Shown piece after piece: positions 1-6,913 of a DNA stretch of 52,934 bases. This DNA comes from Gemmatimonadota bacterium (GTDB lineage Bacteria; Gemmatimonadota; Gemmatimonadetes; Palauibacterales; Palauibacteraceae). The notes under the pieces were generated by a model. The model made no database searches. It had not been told where the DNA came from and saw nothing but the letters and a program-made list of their open reading frames with translations. The DNA lies in contig JAGWBR010000008.1 of assembly GCA_021295785.1 (NCBI GenBank), forward strand, positions 1 to 52,934, in the 5' to 3' direction. The position numbers were made by a program, and so were the translations under genes. Numbering within the stretch: position 1 is the first letter of the stretch; every line of letters starts with the position of its first letter.

Positions 1-44
1 CTGAGATCCTTGTGCACCCCCAATTTATCTCATTCAACAAACGC

Positions 45-69
45 CCGTGGAACGGAACTTTATCCACGG
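45..69. terminator. possible hairpin after the aconitase-X gene
   Basis: An inverted repeat CCGTGG (45-50) / CCACGG (64-69) with a 13-nt loop lies just beyond the stop codon of the minus-strand aconitase-X gene. There is no clean T-run behind it, so termination is only a weak possibility. Apart from this I see nothing in positions 1-73. Confidence 0.25.
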
Positions 70-73
70 CCTG

Positions 74-1357
74 CTAGACCCAAGCCGGCCCGGTCCGGAC
101 GACGCGTCCCCGCACCGCGGATTCGACACAATCGGGCAAACCCCCAAACACTACCCCCCGCCCCAAGAGCCCTGGCGCGTAGTAGGCGTATTTGGCGGAA
201 TTGGTCATGATGGTCCGGATCTCGTCCGGGAGCATCGGCGAGGTGAGGATGCAGGTGTCGACAGTGATTTCGGCCCCGAAATCCCTTGCAACCGCCAGCG
301 TCCCGTTTAGTCGGGCCAGTTGGGCGACCGCCCGCCCGGTGGTCACAAGCAACCTCACCTCTGGATGGCGCCGTTTGCCGCGTGCCAGTTCGGCGAGGGC
401 GCCGAATTCGGCGAGCGAAAAATGCGGGCTCCCGAGCACCACCATGTCGATTTCTCCCGGCGCACCGGCCCCGGGCGAGCCAAGGGCGTCGCGCGCCCCG
501 GACAGGTCGGCCGCGGTCGGACGGAGGGGCCTGTCGAGTGCCGCCTCCAGCGCTGTAGCGTCCCCGCCGAACGCGTCGGCCAGGGTCGCGGCTTCGGGCG
601 TAACGTCGGGCCAGTGAAACATCGCTACCGCCCCCGAGGATGCCATTGCCGCCCCCAGCGCTTTGAGGTCGTCTTCGGACGGAGTGATGTCCAAGCCGTG
701 AAAGACCGGGACGGATCCGCCCGCCTCGAGCCCCGTCCAGTGTCCGAGCACGGGAAAGAACGCGGGATCCCCAAAAACGGCGGCAGGCAACGCGGCGAGG
801 TCCACCAGAACCTCTCCGGCCCGGTTGGACGAGAGGTGCAGCCCGGCGGCCGGGGCACGCCCGGTCACCGCGCAACAAATGTCCAGCAGATCGGGATACC
901 GCTCGGTCCGGGCCCCCAACACCGAGTTCACGAACACAGTCGCACTCGACTCGCCCCAAGCCACCTGTTCGCCCGGGGCGGGGCGCGGCTCTGTCTGGTA
1001 CGGGGCGCAGGTCCAGGTCGGCCTGCATCCCATTTGCTCGTAGGCCTTCATCTGTGCCAGCGCGCCGCTGGCCCATTCTTCCGGCACCTCCCAACCCCGC
1101 CACCCGTTTTCGTCAACGCCCGCCACGTTGAGGGTGGACGGTACCCGGACCCTTGCGCCGCCGTCGGCCAGACGCCGGGCAAATTCGAGGGTGGCCGGGC
1201 CCTGATACAGCGACGAATCGATGTGTGCGCCGGAGATATCCAGCATACGCTCCGCCCCGATCAGTCTGGCCGATTCGGAGAGGATGCGCATCGCCATCGC
1301 CGTTCCCTCGCCCCGCTCACCGGCCAGCATCGACCGGTCGCGGTCTGAGAGCGTCAG
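74..1357 (-). CDS. aconitase X (AcnX) large/catalytic subunit, DUF521 family
   Basis: The protein matches the DUF521 (AcnX) catalytic family, whose members dehydrate cis-3-hydroxy-L-proline (bacteria) or phosphomevalonate (archaea) with an Fe-S centre. Family landmarks are the N-terminal LxLxxxxxxMLAGERGEG stretch, the SSATVFVNSVLGARTERY segment and the DICCAVTGRAP segment, which supplies cysteines. The length is 427 aa and no DUF126 small domain is fused; a separate small subunit could lie outside the window. The first ATG is at 1330, but the conserved N-terminus begins upstream, so I place the start at CTG 1357, which overlaps the TGA of the preceding M20 gene as CTGA. The tight coupling suggests that the two enzymes act on one substrate set, for example release and then dehydration of a modified amino acid (inference). 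Substrate is unknown. Confidence 0.85.
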   Translation of the reverse strand: MTLSDRDRSMLAGERGEGTAMAMRILSESARLIGAERMLDISGAHIDSSLYQGPATLEFARRLADGGARVRVPSTLNVAGVDENGWRGWEVPEEWASGALAQMKAYEQMGCRPTWTCAPYQTEPRPAPGEQVAWGESSATVFVNSVLGARTERYPDLLDICCAVTGRAPAAGLHLSSNRAGEVLVDLAALPAAVFGDPAFFPVLGHWTGLEAGGSVPVFHGLDITPSEDDLKALGAAMASSGAVAMFHWPDVTPEAATLADAFGGDATALEAALDRPLRPTAADLSGARDALGSPGAGAPGEIDMVVLGSPHFSLAEFGALAELARGKRRHPEVRLLVTTGRAVAQLARLNGTLAVARDFGAEITVDTCILTSPMLPDEIRTIMTNSAKYAYYAPGLLGRGVVFGGLPDCVESAVRGRVVRTGPAWV

Positions 1358-2865
1358 GGTAATCGGCGGTAGTCCAGGGGCGGCGGGCGCTCGCCGAGCA
1401 GCGCGGAGTAAACGAAATTGGGCCCGCGACGCTCCTCCAGCTCCTCTGCGGCCCGCGCGAGCACTTCCGGGTTCTGGAACAACTCAATGGCGGTAGCGGC
1501 CAGAGTTTTCGCCGCCACCATCATGCCCTTGGCCCCGATGCTCGTGCCGCCAGCCGCCACGGCCTGCCAGCTGTGGGCCGACGTTCCGGGCACCCATGTG
1601 GCTGTGCTGAGCCCTGCCGTCGGGATCACCCAGCTGACGTCGCCGACATCGGTCGATCCGCCCCCGGCAGGATCCACGCCGAACGGAGCTATCTCGCGTT
1701 CGGAACCCAGCTGGCGCGACGGCCCGCCCTGGAACGTGGCCTGGATTGCCTCTGCGAAGGCCAGCTCGGTCTCGCTGTACTCGACTCCGCCCACGGCTCG
1801 CAGGTTGCGGTCCACGACCTCGGCCAGGGCAACGTTCGGCATCAGGTCGTAAATGCCGTGGATGACCTCGTATTCCATGGTCGTTCCCGTGCCCAGCGCC
1901 GCCCCCTCGGCGGCCGCGGCCACGCGGTCAAAGATCCCCAGCGCGGTGGCGGCGTCGGGGTGGCGGACGTAGTACCAGACCTCCGAAAAATCCGGCACCA
2001 CGTTGGGCGCATAGCCCCCCTGGGTGATCACGTAGTGGATGCGGGTCTCCTGCGGCACGTGCTCGCGCATCAGGTTGACCATGTAATTCATGGCTTCCAC
2101 CCCGTCCAGCGCACTGCGCCCCCTGTGCGGGGCCCCGGCCGCGTGGGCGGAATACCCGCTAAACCGGAACTTGGCTGACTTGTTGGCGAGTGACCGCCCT
2201 GCACGGGCGCTGTTGCGGTCGCTGGGGTGCCAGTGGAGGGCGACGTCCAGGTCGTCAAGCAACCCCGACCTGACCATATACACTTTGCCGGCACCACCCT
2301 CCTCGGCGGGCGTGCCGTACACCCTGATGGTCCCGCCGTGGCCGGTCGCTTCGAGCCACTCCTTCACGGCCACACCGGCCGCCACGGAACCCGCTCCAAA
2401 CAAATGGTGACCGCAGGCGTGACCCGCTCCCCCCTCCGCGACCGGTTGGCGCTCGGCCACGGCCGCCTGCGAGATGCCTGGCAGAGCGTCGTATTCGGCC
2501 AAGATCCCGATAATCGGTTTGCCGCTCCCGTATGACGCCACGAATGCCGTCGGCATCCCGGCCACGCCGCTCTCAATCTCGAAGCCGGCGGCGCGGAGTT
2601 CTTCCTGGAGGAGCGCAGAACTCTGCTCTTCCTGGTAGCCGACTTCCGCCCAGTCCCAGATCTGCATGGCCACATCCGCGTACCTGTCGGCATGTGCGTC
2701 GAGTCCGGCAAGCACCGCCTCCCGCGGGTCGTCCTGCTCCGGGGTCGGTGTGCCCGGGGTCGCCGCCCGGGCGGAGAGGGCCAGGAGCCCGTTGGCGGCG
2801 ACTAGCGCCGAGAATGAAATCACTGCGCGCGACACAGGCTTCCAGTTGATCGACGGGAAGGGCAT
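1354..2865 (-). CDS. secreted M20D-family amidohydrolase (AbgB/HmrA-like)
   Basis: A zinc-dependent amidohydrolase/peptidase of the M20D group, which includes p-aminobenzoyl-glutamate hydrolase subunit B and aminoacylases. It has an N-terminal signal peptide ending around residues 33-35 (ALSARA), so it probably acts in the periplasm. The metal-binding set is visible: GHACGHH (C151, H153), the GTPAEEGGAGK loop (E188/E189) and the HWHPS histidine (H211). At 503 aa it has the usual length for AbgB-like proteins. A good ribosome-binding site (AAGGAG) lies 8 nt before the ATG. It is the first gene of a two-gene minus-strand operon with aconitase X. Substrate cannot be read from sequence; N-acyl or dipeptide hydrolysis is likely. 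Confidence 0.9.
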   Translation of the reverse strand: MPFPSINWKPVSRAVISFSALVAANGLLALSARAATPGTPTPEQDDPREAVLAGLDAHADRYADVAMQIWDWAEVGYQEEQSSALLQEELRAAGFEIESGVAGMPTAFVASYGSGKPIIGILAEYDALPGISQAAVAERQPVAEGGAGHACGHHLFGAGSVAAGVAVKEWLEATGHGGTIRVYGTPAEEGGAGKVYMVRSGLLDDLDVALHWHPSDRNSARAGRSLANKSAKFRFSGYSAHAAGAPHRGRSALDGVEAMNYMVNLMREHVPQETRIHYVITQGGYAPNVVPDFSEVWYYVRHPDAATALGIFDRVAAAAEGAALGTGTTMEYEVIHGIYDLMPNVALAEVVDRNLRAVGGVEYSETELAFAEAIQATFQGGPSRQLGSEREIAPFGVDPAGGGSTDVGDVSWVIPTAGLSTATWVPGTSAHSWQAVAAGGTSIGAKGMMVAAKTLAATAIELFQNPEVLARAAEELEERRGPNFVYSALLGERPPPLDYRRLP

Positions 2866-2948
2866 GTTCGGGGCTCCTTGGGTTGGTTGACGGAAACTCG
2901 CGAGCTCCCAGGACGGGCAGGAACGGCGCGTGAACCTGACGGCTCGGG

Positions 2949-2954
2949 TATCTT
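2949..2954 (+). promoter_or_regulatory. TATCTT -10-like box, leaderless start of the DUF481 gene
   Basis: TATCTT lies 5 nt before ATG 2960. It is one of a series of TANCTT boxes found at this distance from start codons in the window. No clear -35 element was seen. Confidence 0.5.
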
Positions 2955-2959
2955 ACGGA

Positions 2960-3880
2960 ATGTTCAAGATAGCAATTGCGTCCGGGGCCGTCTTGTCATC
3001 CGCCATCCTTGCCCCCGGCGGGGTCCGGGCAGCGGCCCTGGCGCCGCGGGGCGAGGTGTCCGCGGTGGCTGCCGACACCGGCCAGGGTGCCCCGCCCGAA
3101 GATGCCTGGACCGCGGAATATCAGGGCGAAATGAGCCTGTTGTACGCTGCCGGCAACACCAGCGCCCTCACCGTCGCGCTGGGAGCTCAGGGCCGCTGGG
3201 AGGGCGGGGGCTGGAACATGAAACTGCGCGGCCGCTCCGCGCGGACCCAGACGCGAACGGTCACGCGCTCGGCCGTAGGCTCGCCAGATTCGTTTGAGCT
3301 GTTTGAGAACGCCACGAGCGAACTGACCGGGGAGAACTACGCTCTCGCGGGCGTGACGGAGCGCCAGCTCGGGGGCCAGGTAACCGCAAGGCTGAACATC
3401 GGGTGGGAGAGGAACACTTTTTCCGGGTTCAACAACCGTCTCACGAACGCGCTCGGGTTCGGGGGTGCCATCTTCGAGAGCGGTTGGGCTGCTCTGAGGG
3501 GGAATGCGGCAGCCACCCTTACTTGGCAGGACGACATCGTGGAAGATCCGGACCGGCCAGCGTCTTTCGTCGGGGCCAGGGTGGGGGTTGAACTTATGTC
3601 ACAGCTTACGGAGACCACGTCGTTCGAGATGACGCTGACGGCCGACGAGAACCTGTCGGACCCGGCCGACCTTCGCGTGGACGCCGACCAGTCGTTGCTC
3701 GTGAATATCAACGGAATCCTGCAGCTCAAGACCAACCTGAGGCTGCTCTTCGACAACCGCCCCGCGCTTGCCCAAGTGCCGCTACGCGACCGGGCGGGCG
3801 ACGACACGGGGGAAACGGTCATCGTTTCGCTAATGAAACTGGACACGGCCCTGACCCTCGCGCTGGTGGCCAATTTCTGA
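2960..3880 (+). CDS. DUF481 family outer-membrane protein
   Basis: The 306-aa protein has a hydrophobic N-terminal signal sequence followed by alternating amphipathic strands, and it ends in ...LVANF with a terminal Phe, as outer-membrane barrels do. The EYQGEMSLLYAAGNTS start of the mature part and later strand pattern match the DUF481 family (YdiY-like, putative salt-induced outer-membrane proteins). An ATG at 2930 would add ten residues, but ATG 2960 is preferred because a TANCTT box sits 5 nt ahead and the signal peptide then starts cleanly with MFKIAIASG. The stop overlaps the start of the SRAP gene as TGATG. The function of DUF481 proteins is not established. Confidence 0.75.
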   Translation: MFKIAIASGAVLSSAILAPGGVRAAALAPRGEVSAVAADTGQGAPPEDAWTAEYQGEMSLLYAAGNTSALTVALGAQGRWEGGGWNMKLRGRSARTQTRTVTRSAVGSPDSFELFENATSELTGENYALAGVTERQLGGQVTARLNIGWERNTFSGFNNRLTNALGFGGAIFESGWAALRGNAAATLTWQDDIVEDPDRPASFVGARVGVELMSQLTETTSFEMTLTADENLSDPADLRVDADQSLLVNINGILQLKTNLRLLFDNRPALAQVPLRDRAGDDTGETVIVSLMKLDTALTLALVANF

Positions 3881-4590
3881 TGTGCGGCCGGCTTACCATT
3901 ACCACTCCGGCCTCCACGCTGGCCAACATGTTTGGTGCGAGTCCTGCGGAGGCCGATGAGGCGCCCCGGTACAACGTGGCCCCCACGCAGACGGTCCTCA
4001 CTCTTGGCCAGTCGGAGGCCGGGCGTTCGCTGGGCTGGCTGAACTGGGGGATGAGGGCCCGACGTCCGGTGGGGCGGCCCAGGTTGGTGATAAACGCTCG
4101 CTCCGATACCCTGGGGCAGCGCCCGATGTTCGCCGGCCTGATGGACCGGGGACGCTGCGCGGTGCTGGCCGATTCGTTTTTCGAGTGGCGAGAGGAAGGC
4201 GGCTTGAAGCGGCCCTACCTGATCCGGCGCAGAGACCGGCGCCCCCTTGTGATGGCGGCGCTGCGAACGAGGCAGGAAGGCGGGCAGGCGTGCGTGATCG
4301 TCACCACCGAAGCAAACGAACTTCTGGCTCCGCTGCACCTCCGAATGCCGGCAATACTGGGCGGGGGCGCCGAAGAACCCTGGATCGGCCGGGCACCGGC
4401 CGGGGAGGCGAGCGAGTGCCTGGCCCCGCTCCAGAATGATCTGCTCGAAGCCGTGCCGCTTGGGACCCGTGTGAACGGAACGGCGAACGATGACGCCGGA
4501 TGCATCGAACCGGCGGGACAGCCCGTTCGGACCCGTTCGCAGTGGGCGGAGCGACCTGCTACCGGCCCGGCCCAAACCTCCCTTTTCTGA
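3880..4590 (+). CDS. SRAP-domain protein (SOS response-associated, YedK/HMCES family)
   Basis: SRAP proteins make a protective thiazolidine cross-link between their second residue, Cys2, and abasic sites in single-stranded DNA. The hallmark MCGR N-terminus is present, giving Cys2 after removal of Met. The other active-site elements are also present: Asn in LVINARSDT, Glu in DSFFEWRE and His in LAPLHLRMPAIL. At 236 aa it is of normal length and looks intact. It begins within the stop of the DUF481 gene (TGATG) and is followed after 10 nt by the nitrilase-family gene, so the three genes probably share a transcript. No LexA box was recognised. Confidence 0.93.
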   Translation: MCGRLTITTPASTLANMFGASPAEADEAPRYNVAPTQTVLTLGQSEAGRSLGWLNWGMRARRPVGRPRLVINARSDTLGQRPMFAGLMDRGRCAVLADSFFEWREEGGLKRPYLIRRRDRRPLVMAALRTRQEGGQACVIVTTEANELLAPLHLRMPAILGGGAEEPWIGRAPAGEASECLAPLQNDLLEAVPLGTRVNGTANDDAGCIEPAGQPVRTRSQWAERPATGPAQTSLF

Positions 4591-4600
4591 AACTGACGCC

Positions 4601-5449
4601 ATGAGAATTGCGCTTATCCAACAACACGCCGACCACGATCGGACCAACAACCTGAAACGGGCGCTGGACGCCATGGGGCGGGCGGCGGATGCCGGCGCAC
4701 GGCTGGTGGCGTTTGCCGAGCTGGCCCTGGAGCGGTTTTTCCCACAACAGCGCGGCGCGGCGGCGGCCGAAGCAGCTGCAGAGGTGGCGGGCGAGGGGCC
4801 GGTCTCGTCGGCGATCCGCCGCCGCGCCGCCGAACTCGGATTGGTCACCGTGTTCAATCACTACGAAATCGCCAATGACGGAAAGCGCTACGACGGTTCG
4901 CCGGTGTTCGATGCCGACGGGTGCCTGCTGGGAGTCACCCGGATGATGCACGTTGCCGAGATGCCCGGGTTCCACGAGCAGGAGTACTATTCCTGGGGTC
5001 GGGGCGACGCTCCGGTCTACGACACCGCAGTCGGCCGAATCGGCGTGGCCATCTGTTACGACCGCCACTACCCCGAGTACATGCGGCGGCTGGGAGAGCG
5101 GGGGGCGCAACTGGTGGTAATCCCTCAGGCCGGGTCGCTGAACGAGTGGCCGGACGGGCTGTTCGAGGCCGAACTCCGCGTCGCGGCCTTCCAGAACGGC
5201 TACTTCACGGCGCTGTGCAACAGGGTGGGACAAGAAGAGGCCCTGACCTTTGGCGGCGAGTCATTCGTCTGCGACCCCGAGGGACAGGTCGTTGCTCGCG
5301 GGCCGGCCATGCAGGACGCGGTTGTGGTGGCCGACATCGACCTGTCGCGCTGCGACGGTTCCACGGCCCGTCGCTTGTTCTGGAGAGACCGGCGCCCGGA
5401 AAACTACCGGAGCTGGCCGGTCGTCCAGCCGTCGGTTAGTCGGCCGTAG
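4601..5449 (+). CDS. carbon-nitrogen hydrolase (nitrilase superfamily)
   Basis: The 282-aa protein resembles N-carbamoylputrescine amidase and beta-ureidopropionase, which use a Glu-Lys-Cys triad. Glu is E40 (VAFAELALE) and the nucleophile is C152 (VAICYDRHYP). At the position of the catalytic Lys (family motif YRKxH) this protein reads GVTRMMHV, so the Lys is Met115. Either another residue supplies the function or the enzyme belongs to a clade with changed chemistry. I chose ATG 4601 because family homology starts there (MRIALIQQH); the longer frame from 4490 overlaps SRAP and has no family character. The gene is convergent with the HAD gene, 10 bp apart. Confidence 0.85.
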   Translation: MRIALIQQHADHDRTNNLKRALDAMGRAADAGARLVAFAELALERFFPQQRGAAAAEAAAEVAGEGPVSSAIRRRAAELGLVTVFNHYEIANDGKRYDGSPVFDADGCLLGVTRMMHVAEMPGFHEQEYYSWGRGDAPVYDTAVGRIGVAICYDRHYPEYMRRLGERGAQLVVIPQAGSLNEWPDGLFEAELRVAAFQNGYFTALCNRVGQEEALTFGGESFVCDPEGQVVARGPAMQDAVVVADIDLSRCDGSTARRLFWRDRRPENYRSWPVVQPSVSRP

Positions 5450-5459
5450 GCGGGACTCG

Positions 5460-6143
5460 TTATCCGGCCGCTGGCCGGCCCGTCAACCAGTCCGCGGCGC
5501 TCGCCAGGTTGGGGAACGTTCGCTCCGGCCTGGCCTCCGGCGGCAGGGGTTCGTGTTTCCGGTTTATCCACACGCTGGCCAGCCCCAGCTTGGTCGCCGG
5601 TATGATGTCGTGAAAAAGACTCTGCGCCACGTGGAGCCAGCGTTCCCGGCCTGCGGACCAGCTCCTGCCCAGGTCGAAGTGGGCGCGCCCCGGCTTGTAA
5701 CTGCGCAGGTTCTGAGCAGTCCCCAAAAGATCGAACCTGACGGGAAAGTGCTCGAGCGTGCCAGCCAACAAGTCATTGTCGATGTTGGACAGAATACCCA
5801 GCGCGAAGCCTCCCTCCTGCAACTGGGCCAGGGCCTCGCAGGTGTCGGGGAAAGGGGTCCAGCCCGGGACGCTGGCCGGCACCAATTCGGCGGCACCGGC
5901 GCGCCGGGCCCACCCGCGGGCCGCGGCGACCGAGGCCGCTACTTCAGCCAGGAGCTGGCGGTACGTGCGGTAGCTACCGGTCTTGAGATTGTCCTGAGCG
6001 GCAAGAAAGTCCGAGAACAGGTCTTCGTCTGCCGCCTCGGTCGCTTCCCCGTACGCTTCGCGCATACCGGCCAGGATCCCCGCCTCCCAGTCAATCAGAG
6101 TGCCGTAACAGTCAAACGTCAACAGGGGGCGTTGGTCGGTCAT
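5460..6143 (-). CDS. HAD-superfamily hydrolase, haloacid dehalogenase type II-like
   Basis: Motif I is LTFDCYGTLIDWE, with the nucleophile Asp at residue 10. Motif II is ILSNIDND, motif III is the Lys in YKPGRAHF, and motif IV contains the HVAQSLFHDI segment. The CYGTLID form of motif I and the 227-aa length are typical of 2-haloacid dehalogenase-like HADs, although many such proteins have no known dehalogenase activity. The start ATG overlaps the stop of the upstream PNPOx-like gene as ATGA, which indicates translational coupling. Substrate is unknown. Confidence 0.88.
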   Translation of the reverse strand: MTDQRPLLTFDCYGTLIDWEAGILAGMREAYGEATEAADEDLFSDFLAAQDNLKTGSYRTYRQLLAEVAASVAAARGWARRAGAAELVPASVPGWTPFPDTCEALAQLQEGGFALGILSNIDNDLLAGTLEHFPVRFDLLGTAQNLRSYKPGRAHFDLGRSWSAGRERWLHVAQSLFHDIIPATKLGLASVWINRKHEPLPPEARPERTFPNLASAADWLTGRPAAG

Positions 6144-6796
6144 AGGAGCTCCAACAAATAGGCGGTGCCGGCAGCGGCGGGATCGTCGTCGCCGGGGCCG
6201 TTTGGCGGGCCGCGACGGGCCTTGGCACTGAACCCGTCAACGACCAGCTTGACCAGGACCGTACCTTTCAAGTGCTGCGAGGTGGCACGCGAGTAATCCC
6301 GGCCGACGGTCCGCCCCTCGAAATACCGGGAGACCATCCTTTCCAGTACCTCGTTCTTTTCGTCCGGGTCGGTGATCACCCGGCCCGTGCCGAAACAAAG
6401 GGCGCTCCGGTAGTTCGCGGAGTGGTTGAGGGCTGTCTTGGAGGCCACAAGCTGATCGACGTGGGTCACCGAGACGCAGATCGGTTCTCCCCCAGCCATG
6501 TGTTTCATGATCCGGCTCCTGGTTGACCCGTGCAGGTAGAGCCGGCCACCGAACGAATCCCCTTCCGGTGCGGCTGCGGCCGCCGCGGGCCCGGACCCGT
6601 TGGGTGAGACCGCAGGCGGCTGGGGGTCGTCGTAGTGATACAACATCGGGATCACGTACGGCTGGCCCTCGACCGAAAAGGCGACATGCGCAACGGTACC
6701 TGCGCGAAGAATGTCACCAATTTCCTGGGGGACCGACCGTTCGGAGTGCATTCGGAGGCGGGTTCGCGGATCCACGGTATTGGCGCTCCAGGCCAC
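6140..6796 (-). CDS. pyridoxamine 5'-phosphate oxidase-like FMN-binding protein
   Basis: A split-barrel flavin-binding fold is suggested by the GTVAHVAFSVEGQPYVIPMLYHYD segment, the GRLYLHGSTRSRIMKHM segment and the SANYRSALCFGTGRVI strand. This matches the PNPOx-like/FMN-dependent nitroreductase-like group annotated from Pfam Putative_PNPOx. The 218-aa length is normal. The start is a GTG at 6796 (a second GTG at 6775 is possible). The gene is divergent from the M1 peptidase across 48-117 bp and leads a two-gene operon with the HAD hydrolase. The physiological role is unknown. Confidence 0.8.
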   Translation of the reverse strand: MAWSANTVDPRTRLRMHSERSVPQEIGDILRAGTVAHVAFSVEGQPYVIPMLYHYDDPQPPAVSPNGSGPAAAAAAPEGDSFGGRLYLHGSTRSRIMKHMAGGEPICVSVTHVDQLVASKTALNHSANYRSALCFGTGRVITDPDEKNEVLERMVSRYFEGRTVGRDYSRATSQHLKGTVLVKLVVDGFSAKARRGPPNGPGDDDPAAAGTAYLLELL

Positions 6797-6913
6797 GGGT
6801 GGAGATGGTTGATCGACGGCGGGCGGGGCGGGTAGGCTAACCGGATGTGCCGCGGCGGTCTACCCGGCGCTACGTTCCTGGCCCCGGCGCATCCAACCGT
6901 GACAAGACAAGGA

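Noticed and set aside
3337-4857. 506-aa minus-strand open frame
   Set aside because: It lies over three plus-strand genes with clear family motifs (DUF481, SRAP, nitrilase) and has low-complexity Ser/Arg/Ala composition typical of antisense frames in GC-rich DNA.
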